This document shows positions 1-11,307 of a stretch of 64,000 nt of DNA, piece after piece; position 1 is the stretch's first letter; the number at the start of each line of letters is the position of its first letter. Below the pieces are notes generated by a model. That model made no database searches. It worked only from the letters and a program-made list of their open reading frames with translations, and was not told the origin of the DNA. The stretch is from Codonopsis lanceolata (taxonomy: Eukaryota; Streptophyta; Magnoliopsida; Asterales; Campanulaceae), in the NCBI GenBank assembly GCA_013146195.2, contig CM028379.1, positions 162,098,437 to 162,162,436 on the forward strand. Direction: 5' to 3'. Both the position numbers and the translations under genes were made by a program.

Positions 1-88
1 TTTCAAAAGTTACCTTCCAAGCATGGATGCCTTAGAATTAAGATTTATTCAAAGGTGATGAGTGGCACAACCATAGTGCTCCTCACCA

Positions 89-138
<50 letters not shown>

Positions 139-2270
139 TTTACCATTATTATCAATAGAAGATGTATATCTTACATTGGCTAGAAAATGATGTCGAGTTT
201 AAATTATTTTATATTATTACCAATAAAAGAGATGTATAACACATTGTTTACAAATAAAAATGCTAGATTTTAAAGTCTTTAGATTAAAGACTTTCACTTT
301 TACAAGAGATATATCTCACATGGTTAAAAAATATTCTACTACTATTACCAATAGAAGATATGTATCACATATTGGTTAGAAATTGATGTTTGTATTAAAA
401 ATACTATTATTAATTGCTAATTGAAAAAATGTATCATACATTTGTTATAAAAGTGATGTTGGTTTTTCAAAGTTTTTTGATAAAGACTTCTACCATTATT
501 ACCAATAGAAGATGTATATCTCATTGGTTAAAAATGATGTTGATTTTAATTATTTTAAGATTATATAAAAGACTTACTATTATTAGCAATAGAAGATATA
601 TATCACACATTTGTTATAAATTGATGTTGGTTTTAAATTACTATTATTACCAATAAAAGAGATAAATCTTACATTGGTTAAAAAAATGATGTTGATATTA
701 AAAGTGTTTAAATGAAAAGACTTCTACTTTTATCATTAATAAAAGAGAAGAGAAGAGATATATCTCATTATATAGAAAGAGATGTTGCTTTTTGATATTT
801 TTTTAGATAACAAACTTCTATTATTATTACCAAATGATGAGATGTATTACACATTTGTTAGAGAGTGATGTATTTATTACAAGTCTTTTTATAAAAGACT
901 TAATACCAATAGAAAAAAAATATGTATTTCACATTAGTTAGGAAAGTGATATTGGTTTAAAATATTTTTAGATAATGTATATCGCATTGGTTACAAAGAG
1001 ATCCACATTATTTAAAAACATATATTGATTATAAAATTTATAGATAAATAAATTTTTATGCTATTATCAATACAAGATATGTATCACACATTGTTTACAA
1101 AGAGATGTTGGTCTCAAAACTATTTAAGATAAAATAATCTTGCTATTATTATTTTTTTATGTTATAACCAATAGAAGAGATGTATATCACATTGTTTAGA
1201 AAGATATTGATTTAAAGTTTTTATATAAAGACTATTATTATTACTATAGAAGAATGCATCTCCCATTTGTTGAAATTAATGTTGGTTTTAAAAATACTAT
1301 TATTGAATAGAAAAGATGTATACCACATAATTAGAAAGAGATGTTTGTTTAGAAAAAGATGTTTGTTTTAAAAAGTATTTAGATAAAAGTTTTAAACTTT
1401 TTATTCCAATAGAAATAGAAAAGAAAGGAAGTATCTCATTTGTTAGAATACTACTCTTATTATTATTTTTTATGTTATAATAGAAGAGATGTATCAAACA
1501 TTGTTTAGAAAGAGATGTTGATTTCAATAGTTTTTTATATAAGACTATTATTATTACTATAGAAGAATGCATCTTACATTTGTTTAAAATTAATGTTGGT
1601 TTTAAATATATTACCAATAGAAAGAATGTATACCACATGGTTAGAAAGATATGTTTGTTTAGAGAAAAGATAATTTTGTTTTAAAAGTATTTAGATAAAA
1701 GTCTTAAACTTTTATTAAATAGAAATAGAAATAAAAGTATCTCACGTTGATTCTGAAAAGAAATGTATCTCACATTGTTTATAAATGGTATTGGTTATAA
1801 AAGTCATTTAAATAAGATATATATTTTGTTATTACCAATAAATATGTATACCACATTAGTTAAAATGTGAATGTTGATTTTTAAGAATCTTTAGATAAAA
1901 GACTTAAACTTTCATTACCAATAAAAATACAAAATAAGTATTTCACATTGTTTAAAAATGAATTATGATTTTAAAAGTTTTTAACAAAATGACTTCTAAT
2001 ATTATTATCAAGTTAAATGTTAATTTTAAAAGTTTTAGATCAAAAAATATTATTATTAATACAAAATATGTATCCACACGTTAATTAGAAACTTATATCA
2101 ATTTAAAAAGTATTTAGGTAAAATAATCGTTTAATATTAGTAACAATAGAAAAAAAAAAATTATAAACATGGAAGAAGAGATTAAATCAATTATATTAGT
2201 GCAAGTTATATTATTATTATAAAAAAATATATATCATGAGTGTGCAGTGCGAGGCACGCTAAATCTTATT
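1..2270. repeat. AT-rich degenerate tandem array, block 1
   Basis: Diverged monomers of roughly 70-110 bp, built from a GATGTATCTCACATTGGTTA-like core, a GTGATGTTGGTTTTAAAAG-like stretch, a short hairpin (AAGTCTTT...AAAGACTT) and ATTATTACCAATAGAA. It starts inside an inverted module (1-90) followed by a TA tract (91-133). Near 2230-2265 it ends in a degenerate GTGC/GCAC hairpin region resembling the end of block 2. Order and sequence of 134-1900 match 6064-7800, so the two blocks are segmental copies. No coding capacity. Confidence 0.75.
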
Positions 2271-2280
2271 AAACTTTATT

Positions 2281-2860
2281 CTTGACTAACTTTTAACATC
2301 ATACTTTAAGCTTTTGATATCTTATCCATCCAAAACTTGATTTGGATGAATAAATATATCATTCGATGTTAACGAAAAAACACTTTGCACAATTACTTTG
2401 TCAACAAACAATGACAAATGAAATTTATCTTAAGTTGCCAATTTATTTTACTTAAAAAGCTACTAATTTTTAATAAGTATATACTTTAAATCTTGATATC
2501 TTATTCATTGAAACTTCGATTTGGACAAATAAATATATCATTTCGATGCACTACGAAGAAACACATTTGCGATTCCACCAAAACAAACAAATGACACGTA
2601 AAGAAATCCGTGCCTCAAGTTACACAATTTCTCTCACTAAAAACACGATTTTTTTTAAACAAGTATTATACTTTAAGTCTTGATATCTTATTATCCAAAA
2701 CTCGATTTGAACAAATAAATATATCATTTTGATGCTCTCACCGAGTACAACACATTTGCGCAATTACCTTTGCCAACAAATAAATGATGTGTAAAGAAAT
2801 GCGTGCCTCAAGTTGCATAATTTCTTTTACTAAAAACACTAATTTTTCAACAATAGAAGA
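2281..2860. repeat. About 190-bp tandem module, three degenerate copies
   Basis: Units run from TTTTAACATCATACTTTAAG, through GATATCTTATTCATC and CAAATAAATATATCATTTCG, to ACTAAAAACACTAATTTTT. The same module recurs at 3300-3890, 4450-4890 and 5340-5930. No open frame of interest. Confidence 0.7.
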
Positions 2861-2964
2861 GATGTATCCCACATTGGTTAGAAATTGATGTTGGTTTTTA
2901 AAATACTATTATTAAGTACCAATAAAAGAAATGCATCGTACATTGGTTGGAAAGTGATGTTGAT

Positions 2965-3027
<63 letters not shown>

Positions 3028-3031
<4 letters not shown>

Positions 3032-3120
3032 TGGTGAAGAGCACTATGGTTGTGTCACCTCACCACCTTTGGATAAATCTTCATTCTAAAGCATCCATGT
3101 GGAAGCTTTAAAAACTTTTG
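3028..3120 (-). repeat. About 100-bp inverted module next to a TA tract
   Basis: Reverse complement of the modules at 1-90 and 4013-4118. A pure TA tract (about 2970-3026) lies exactly on its inner side. The outer end reads CTTTTGGTTTTCTAG. With 1-90 it brackets a 3.1 kb interval like the terminal repeats of a DNA transposon. Confidence 0.65.
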
Positions 3121-3299
3121 GTTTTCTAGCAATTAGCTAATAATAATACATAATAATAATGAATATAATAAGGGATATTAGTATTAGGATATATAATCTC
3201 TTCTATTGTCAATAGTAGAAAACTTATATTTAAAAACTTTTACAACTAACATTACTTCGAACCAATGTGAGATAAAACTCTTCAAGGTTAGATATTACT

Positions 3300-3890
3300 T
3301 TTAATGACTCACTTTTAACATCATACTTTAAGTTTTGATATCTTATTCATCCAAAACTTGATTTGGACAAATAAATATATTATTTCGATGTTCTTGCCGA
3401 GTAAAACACATTTGCACAATTACTTTTGTCAACAAACAAATGACACATAAAGAAATTTGTGCCTCAAGTTGCACAATTTGTTTTACTAAAAACACTAATT
3501 TTTTTAATAAGTATTATACTTTAATTCTTGATATCTTATTCATCTAAAACTCGATTTGGACAAATAAATATATCATTTCGATGCTCTCACCGAGTAGAAC
3601 ACATTTGCGCAATTACTTTCGTCAACAAACAAATGACACGTAAAGAAAATTGTGTCTCAAGTTGCACAATTTCTATCAATAAAAACACTATTTTTTTTAA
3701 CAAGTATTATACTTTAAGTCTTGATATCTTATCCAAAACTCGATTTAGACAAATAAATATATTATTTTGATACTCTCACCGAGTAGAACACATTTGCGCA
3801 ATTACCTTCGCCAACAAACAAATGGCATGTAAAGAAATTTGTGCCTCAAGTTGCACAATATCTTTCACTAAAAACACTAGTTTTTCAAAA
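3300..3890. repeat. About 190-bp module, three copies
   Basis: Second occurrence of the 190-bp module set. It sits inside a segment (3028-4012) that is duplicated, in the same order of sub-blocks, at 5067-6044. Confidence 0.65.
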
Positions 3891-4012
3891 ATAGAAGAGA
3901 TGTATCCCACATTGGTTAGAAATTGATATTGGTTTTAAACATACTATTATTAAGTACCAATAGAAGAAATGCATCATACATTAGTTGGAAAGTGATGTTG
4001 ATTTTTAAAGTC

Positions 4013-4116
4013 ACTAGAAAACCAAAAGTTTGTAAAGCTCCCATATGAATGCTTTAGAATGAAGATTTATCCAAAGGTGGTGAAGTGGCACAACCATAGT
4101 GCTCCTCACCAAATTT

Positions 4117-4153
<37 letters not shown>

Positions 4154-5013
4154 CAATATTTTTTTTTACCATTATTACCAATAGAAAATGTATATCTCAC
4201 ATTAGTTAGAAAATGATGTTGAGTTTAAATTATTTTATATTATTACCAATAAAAGAGATGTATAACACTTTGTTTAAAAATAAAATGTTAGATTTTAAAG
4301 TCTTTGGACTAAAGACTTTTACTTTTACAAGAGATGTATCTCTCATGGTTACAAAATATTCTATGTACTATTATTACAAATAGAAGAGATGTATCACACA
4401 TTTGTTAGAAATTGATGTTTATATTAAAAATACTATTATTAATTACTAATTGAAAATAAAGAAATTTGTGCTTCAAGTTGCACAATTTCTTTCACTAAAA
4501 ACACTAATTTTTTAAATAAGTATTATACTTTAACTCTTGATATCTTATCAAAATCCCGATTTGGACAAATAAATATATTATTTCGATGCTCTCACCGAGT
4601 AGAACACATTTGCATAATTTCCTTCGCTAACAAACAAATGACACGTAAAGAAATTCGTGCCTCAAGTTGCACAATTTCTCTCACTAAAAACACTTATTTT
4701 TTAATAAATATTATACTTTAACTCTTGATATCTTATTATCCAAAACTCGATTTGGACAACCAAATATATCATTTTGATGCTCTCACTGAGTAGAACACAT
4801 TTGCGCAATTACCTTCGCCAACAAACAAATGACACGTAAAGAAATTCGTGTCTCAAGCTGCACAATTTATTTCACTAAAAATACTAATTTTTCAACAATA
4901 AAAGAGATGTATCCCACATTGGTTAGAAATTGATGTTTGTTTTTAAAATACTATTTAATAAGTACCAATAGAAGAAATGCATCATATATTGGTTGGAAAG
5001 TGATATTGATTTT

Positions 5014-5073
<60 letters not shown>

Positions 5074-5175
5074 TAGTGAGGAGCACTATGGTTGTGCCAC
5101 CTCACCACCTTTGAATAAATTTTCATTATAAATCATTCATGTGGAAGCTTTAAAAACTTTTGGTTTTCTAGTCAT
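4013..5175. mobile_element. TIR-bounded element with internal TA/CA tracts, unclassified
   Basis: Ends are inverted copies of a roughly 105-bp module: ACTAGAAAACCAAAAGTTT... at 4013 and its reverse complement ending ...TTTTGGTTTTCTAGT near 5175. Dinucleotide tracts (CA/TA at 4119-4154, TA at 5017-5067) lie just inside both ends. The interior is 190-bp modules and array monomers with no transposase. A TCA on each side may be a 3-bp target duplication. The terminal bases resemble CACTA only partly, so I leave the superfamily open. Confidence 0.55.
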
Positions 5176-5339
5176 TAGCTAATAATAATACATAATAATA
5201 ATCAATATGATAAGGGGTATTAGTATTAGTATATAGAATTTCTTCTATTGTCAATAGTAGAAGACTTATATTTAAAAACTTTTACAACTAACATTACTTT
5301 TAACCAATGTGAGATAAAACTCTTCAATGTTAGACATTA

Positions 5340-5930
5340 CTTCTTATGACTCACTTTTAACATTATATTTTAAGATTTGATATCTTATTCATCTAAAACT
5401 TGATTTGAACAAATAAATATATCATTTCGATATTCTTACCGAGTAAAACACATTTGCACAATTACTTTTGTCAACAAACAAATAACACGTAAAGAAATTT
5501 GTGCCTCAAGTTGCACAATTTGTTTCACTAAAAACACTAAAAAAAATTTAATGAGTATTATACTTTAAGTCTTGGTATCTTATTCATCCAAAACTCGATT
5601 TGGATAAATAAATATATCATTTCGATACTCTCACTGAGTATAACACATTTGCGTAATTATCTTCGCCAACAAACAAATGACACGTAAAGAAATTCGTGCC
5701 TCAAGTTACACAATCTCTCTCACTAAAAACACTAATTTTTTAACAAGTATTATACTTTAAGTCTTGATATCTTATTATCCAAAACTCGATTTGGACAAAT
5801 AAATATATCATTTTGATACTCTCACCGAGTATAACACATTTGCTCAATTACCTTCGCCAACAAACAAATGACACATAAAGAAATTCGTGCCTCAAGTTGC
5901 ACAATTTCTTTTACTAAAAACACTAATTTT
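5340..5930. repeat. About 190-bp module, three copies
   Basis: Fourth occurrence of the module set, inside the duplicate of 3028-4012. The stretch 5930-6060 then returns to the GATGTATCCCACATTGGTTA-type monomers. Confidence 0.65.
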
Positions 5931-6886
5931 TCAACAATAGAAGAGATGTATTCATATTGGTTAGAAATTGATGTTGATTTTAAAAATACTATTATTAAGT
6001 ACCAATAGAAGAAATGCATCATACATTGGTTGGAAAGTGATGTTGATTTTCAAAGTCATTTGATAAAAGACTTTCACCATTATTACCATTAGAAGATGTA
6101 TATTTCACATTGGTTAGAAAATGATATTAAGTTTAAATTATTTTATATTATTACCAATAAAAGAGATGTATAACACAATGTTTAAAAAGAAAATGTTAGA
6201 TTTTAAAGTCTTTAGACTAAAGACTTTCACTTTTACAAGAGATGTATCTCACATGGTTACAAAATATTCTACTATTATTATCAATAGAAGAGATGTATCG
6301 CACATTTGTTAGAAATTGGCGTTTGTATTAAAAATACTATTATTAATTACTAACTGAAAAGATGTATTATGCATTGGTTAGAAAGTGATGTTGGTTTTCA
6401 AAGTTTTTTGATAAAAGACTTTTACCATTATTATCAACAGAAGATGTATATCTCACATTGGTTAAAAAATGATGTTGATTTTTAATTATTTTAGATTATA
6501 TAAAAGACTTACTATTATTAGTAATAGAAGATATATATCACACATTTGTTATATATTGATGTTGGTTTTAAATTACTATTATTACCAATAAAATAGATAA
6601 ATCTTACATTGGTTAAAAAATGATGTTGATTTTAAAAGTCTTTAAATAAAAAGACTTCTACTTTTATCATTAATAAACGAGAAGAGAACAGATATATCCC
6701 ATTATATAGAAAGAGATGTTGGTTTTATATTTTTTTTTAGATAAAAATCTTATACTACTATTACCAAATGATGAGATGTATTACACATATGTTAGAGAGT
6801 GACGTGTGTATTAAAAGTCTTTTTATAAAAGACTTAATACCAATAGAAAAAATATGTATTTCACATTAGTTAGGAAAGTGATATTA

Positions 6887-7294
6887 ACCAACGAGCTCTA
6901 GCTCAACTGGTACTGCTCACTTCTCCTAACGGAGAGGTCGGGTGTTCAAGTCTCACAAGAGACACCCTGGACTTTACAACTCTCAATAGAGAGGTCGGGT
7001 GTTCAAGCCTCTTCAGAGGCACCGTTGTTGTTCAAGCCTTACCCAAAGGCCCCATTTAGCTACTCACTTATCTTAACGGAAAGGTTGTGTGTTCAAACCC
7101 TATCAGAGACACCCAAGTACTTCACTACTCTCAACCGAGAGGTCGGGTGTTCAAAGCCTCACCAGAGGCACCATTTGTTCGAGCCACACCAAAGACATTA
7201 TATATATAATTGTAGCCTTTCAAGACATTAAAATAATAAAAAATTAATGGTTGGAGTACGATTTGCGTCCCCTCCAACCTTAAAAAAAAGGAAT
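6887..7294 (+). mobile_element. tRNA-type SINE with repeated B-box units
   Basis: Flanked by a perfect 9-bp duplication, GTGATATTA (6878-6886 and 7295-7303); the uninterrupted paralogous site is near 945. The head has a pol III A-box-like TAGCTCAACTGG and a B-box-like GGTGTTCAAGTCTC. The tail is A-rich (about 7281-7289). Four fuller units of about 40-60 bp and two shorter ones, each around a GTTCAA/GTTCGA core (near 6941, 6998, 7028, 7089, 7145, 7178), follow one another, so the B-box region has been multiplied. A-box spacing and the 3' tail support a SINE rather than a tRNA gene. Confidence 0.8.
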
Positions 7295-8159
7295 GTGATA
7301 TTAGTTTAAAATATTTTTATATAATGTACATCACATTGGTTACAAAGAGATCCACATTATTTAGAAACATATATTGGTTATAAAATTCATAGATAAACAC
7401 ATTTTTATGTTATTATCAATACAAGAGATATATCACACACATTGTTTACAAAGAGATGTTGGTTTCAAAATTATTTAGATAAAATACTACTGCTATTATT
7501 ATTTTTATGTTATAACCAATAGAAGAGATGTGTCACACGTTGTTTAGAAAGAGATGTTGATTTCAAAAGTTTTTATATAAAAGACTATTATTATTACTAT
7601 AGAAGAATGTATCTCACATTTGTTAGAAATTAATGTTGGTTTTAAAAATACTATTATTACCAATAGAAAAGATGTATACCACATGGTTATAAAGAGATGT
7701 TTGTTTTAAAAGTCTTTAGATAAATGTCTTAAACTTTTATTACCAATAGAAATATAAAAGAAGTATATCACATTGTTAAAATATGAAAAATGTGTATCTT
7801 ATATTTTATAAAAAGATGTTAGTTTTAAAAGTTTTATAGTAAATAATTTATCCTATTACCAATAAAAGATATGTATATCACATTGTTTAAAAATAAATGT
7901 TGGTTTAAAAAGTCTTTAGATTAAAGACTTTTTGTTACAAATAGAATAGATGCATGTATTTCGCATTGGTTACAAAGTATTCTACTATTATTATCAATAG
8001 AAAAGATGTATCACACATTGGTTATAAATTAATGTTGATTTTTAAAATACTATTATTACCAATAGAATAGATGTATCATACATTTGGTAGAGGGTAATGT
8101 TTGTTTTTAAAGTCTTTAGATATAAGATTAATTTCTACCATTATTATCATTAGAATATG

Positions 8160-8829
8160 TGAGCCGCCTGACCCGATAGGCCCAAAATTGGGGCACGTGC
8201 TTGGCACATTTTCTTCAGTCACGAGTGAAGCACGTACAATCCAAAGTCCAACTCGAAATCGTGAAGCGGACACCGGCCAGACTTTGATCAGTTAGGATGG
8301 AGAGCCCAACATTTATCTCTTAGAATCTAGGGGCTAAATACCAAGTTGGCAAGTGTATAGCGAGTTGCGAGCTGGGGGCTAAACACCCAGCGAGCAAGGG
8401 ATCAGCGAGCAGGCTTACCATTTTTGGTTATGTAAATAACGGTCATCATGGACGTGGGCAGTTACCTCCAGGAAACTCGCTTTAGCATTCATGACGAGGC
8501 CGTTGTGCTGGACGTGGCAGTTAATATGGCCGCCATATATGCTGACATTTAATGGAGAGTTATTCAGTTTCCTCTGAAGGCTATAAAAACCCCTCAAAAC
8601 AAAGGAGGGAGGTACGTGATTTTTACTAAGGCTAAACTCTGCCAATTTGCTTACTCAATTGAGTGTTGGCTAATTATCATGCCGAAGGGCATTTGCAGGG
8701 AAGCCCTTGCCTAGTTCATTGTTTGTGTTTACTTTTCAGGATTGAGCCTTGAAGATTAATGATAAAATTGAAAGCCAGATATATGAGTTATCAAGCCCAG
8801 TGCGTCCTTGGATTATTTTGGACGCATCA
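8160..8829 (+). mobile_element. Solo LTR, 670 bp, TSD ATATG
   Basis: Starts TGAGCCGCC and ends GGACGCATCA (TG...CA), flanked on both sides by ATATG (8155-8159, 8830-8834). It is inserted in an array monomer whose empty form occurs elsewhere. A TATA-like CTATAAAAACC at 8581 suggests the U3/R boundary and + orientation. No internal retrotransposon sequence adjoins it, so it is a recombination product. The superfamily is unknown. Confidence 0.85.
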
Positions 8830-9098
8830 ATATGTATATCTCACATTGGTTAGAAAGTGATGTTGATTTTAATTTTAGATAAAAGACTTTTACTATTATT
8901 ACTAATAGAAGAGATATCCTACATTTGTTAAAAAAATGATGTTGGTTTTAAAAGCCTTTATATAAAAGACTTTTACTTTTGGGGGAATTTCAAGTGGGTA
9001 CAATTTTGAAAACATGTTTTCATCTAGAACCATCAATTTTTTGGACATTTTATGTAACTACAAATTGCTTGTCAAATGACAAAAATGCCATTAATGAA

Positions 9099-9345
9099 AA
9101 CTCTGATGCCAAAAAATCAATCTGATGCCAGGCATCAGAAATCAACCTGATGCCAAAATCAATCTGATGCCAGGCATCAGAAATCAACCTGATGCCAGGC
9201 ATCAGAAATCAACCTGATGCCAAAAATCAACCTGATGCCAAAAATCGACCTGATGCCAGGCATCAGAAATCAACCTGATGCCAGGCATCAGAAAGCAACC
9301 TGATGCCAAAAATCAATCTGATGCCTGGCATCAGAACCTTCAAAT
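9099..9345. repeat. Tandem repeat of CTGATGCC / GGCATCAG units
   Basis: About a dozen GATGCC words in a unit of roughly 20-26 bp (AAATCAACCTGATGCCAGGC-type). Several units contain the perfect palindrome CTGATGCCAGGCATCAG (17 nt). It lies subterminally inside the Mutator-like element. Confidence 0.85.
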
Positions 9346-9678
9346 TTTAAAATCAAAATGATAAATAGATAACAAACACAATTGAATGAAATCAAGAAAA
9401 AAAATACATCAATTTCCATTTCATCGTTATACACACAATTAGATACTTAAATCAATCAGAGCTCATCATCATCATCGAGCCCTAGCTTATCGATATGGAG
9501 AAGGAAGAAAGGTTTGGGGAAAGAGGGTTTGATCGTTGCCAAAGAGCATCAAGTCCGAGTCCTTCGTCGTCTTCGTCATCAATTCATCTGCGACGATCGC
9601 CGCTGCTGCATCTCCAAGACCGAGTCCTCCGTCGTCTTCGTCACCAAGGTTCCCGCTGATCTCGCTCTCACTCGTACT

Positions 9679-9990
9679 TTACAAGACCAGTTCCGACGTA
9701 ATGGTCGTTAACAACAGGATCTGAAGCCAGTAGTTTTTTCCGGGTACGGCGGTGTACGGCGTCGGCTCCACGCAGATTTCGCACACAAACGTCGGGACAT
9801 TGTTGGGGGAACTATTCGAATTCGAGGTCTCGCCGAGCTCGGTTATGAAAATACCTGGGTGGGACTCACCGCCTCCGTGTTTACTGACACAACGTATGAA
9901 TTGGACGTCATCGTCGGTGTTTTGGGAATAACGATCGGGGAATTTGGGGGAGAACAGGGAATCGTCGGCGGAAAGATTGATGGCGGCGGC
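9679..9990 (-). pseudogene. Captured N-terminal fragment of an RBR-type RING E3 ligase gene (probable)
   Basis: On the minus strand an open frame reads AAAINLSADDSLFSPKFPDR, then an acidic DDDVQFIRCVSK-like stretch, then NNVPTFVCEICVEPTP, and stops at 9679-9681. FVCEICVEP is the typical start of RING1 in RSL1/ARI-like RBR ubiquitin ligases. After CEICVEP the sequence no longer follows the family, so it is truncated there. The start ATG is missing. GC content contrasts sharply with the flanks, which supports capture. Function as a gene is not expected. Confidence 0.5.
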
Positions 9991-11307
9991 AAAAGAACGC
10001 AGAACGATGAGAGAGAGAGAGAGAGAGAGAGAGAAAGTTACGGGGAGTAATATGTGTGAGAGAGAAATGATGGATGAACAACAAAGCAGTTAAAGACAAA
10101 TGGGGTAGTAATGTCCTTTTATCTCAAAAATGTATCTAAAAGATATGTTTCAAAAATGACTGGATTGATTTGAAAATACATTTTAAAAAATGTACCGGCT
10201 TGTAATTTTTCCTTTACTTTTATCATAAATATAATAGAAGAGATGTATCCGACATTGTTTAGGAAGAGATGCTGGTCATAAAATCTTTAAAATAAAAGAC
10301 TTCTACTATTATTACCAAATGAGAATATGTATTACACATTGGTTAGAGAGTGATGTTGATTTTAAAAGTCTACAATTATTAGCAATAGAAGATAAGTATT
10401 TCATATTGGTTATAAAAGTGATATTGGTTTAAAAAGTTTTTAGATGATGTATCTCACATTGGTTACAAAGAAATGCATCTCACATTATTTAGAAATAAGT
10501 ATTGGTTATAAAAGTCATTAGATAAAGACATCTTTTGTTATTACCAATAGAAAATATGTATCCACATTGTTTAGGAATAAATGTTGGTTAAAAAGTCTTT
10601 TATCTACTACTATTATTACTAATAGAAAATATGTATACCACATGATTAGAATGTGGTGTTGGCTTTAAAGTCTTTAGATAAAAGACTTAAACTTTCATTA
10701 CCAATAAAAATATAAAATAATTATCTCACATTGTTTAAAAATGAATTATGATTTTAAAAGTTTTTAACAAAATGACTTCTAATATTATTATCAAGTTAAA
10801 TGTTAATTTAAAAAGTCTTTAGATAAAAAAAATATTACTATTATTATTAATACAAAATATGTATCTCACGTTAGCTAGAAACTTATATTAATTTAAAAAG
10901 TATTTATCTAAAAAATCATTTAATATTAGTAACAATAGAAAAAATAATTATAACTATGGAAGAGATTAACAATCTAATTATAATGTCCAAAAGTTATATT
11001 ATTATTACAAAAAATATATATATCCCACATTGTATCCGTGCGGAGCACAAACTAAATAACTAGTATAACACAATTGGTAAGAAGTATTATTTGTTTTTTA
11101 GTATAAGAGTATTATAGTAATTTGAATGAGATGCAGAGATTAATTTATGAGGTGTAATGCCTAAAAGAGTGTATTATGTCATTTCACTTAATAACATTTC
11201 TGTAATTATTTCAAGTGGGGTGTAGAAATATGATTTTGGGGTGTGGTTTTCCCCTCCCTTAAAGTATACACATTCAATTAAGACATGAGATGAAGTAATA
11301 ATTGAAA

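Larger units (their letters stand above)
8981..10212. mobile_element. Mutator-like element carrying gene fragments (Pack-MULE type)
   Basis: Flanked by a 9-bp duplication TTTACTTTT (8972-8980, 10213-10221). The empty site is seen in the paralogous array near 720-737. Imperfect terminal inverted repeats of about 40 bp start GGGGGAATTTCAAGTGGGTA on the left and end TACCGGCTTGTAATTTTTCC on the right. The interior has a tandem repeat (9099-9345) and a much more GC-rich stretch (9470-10060) that includes coding-like sequence. No transposase. Confidence 0.8.
6064..11063 (+). mobile_element. AT-rich array block 2 with Helitron-like 3' terminus
   Basis: Second copy of the degenerate array. It is interrupted by a SINE (6887-7294), a solo LTR (8160-8829) and a Mutator-like element (8981-10212). 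It closes at 11038-11063 with the hairpin GTGC-GGA-GCAC, then 11 bp, then CTAG followed by T. That is the usual layout of plant Helitron 3' ends. No Rep/helicase is visible, so it would be non-autonomous. The 5' TC end could not be fixed. The array is the observation; Helitron identity is inference. Confidence 0.5.

Noticed and set aside
4013..4030. CACTA transposon end
   Set aside because: The left end reads CACTAG but the right end is CTAGTC or CTAGCA rather than TAGTG, and no transposase is seen; superfamily left open.
6887..7160. Possible functional tRNA gene or tRNA cluster (A and B boxes)
   Set aside because: No acceptor or anticodon stem pairing can be made; the A-rich tail and the 9-bp target duplication show a SINE.
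1..8000. Several 60-110 codon open frames in the AT-rich array
   Set aside because: They follow the repeat monomers, lack domains and are rich in Ile/Tyr/Lys/Asn from base composition.
9099..9345. CRISPR-like array (short palindromic repeats)
   Set aside because: No unique spacers of even length, plant nuclear context, and the repeat lies within a Mutator-like element.
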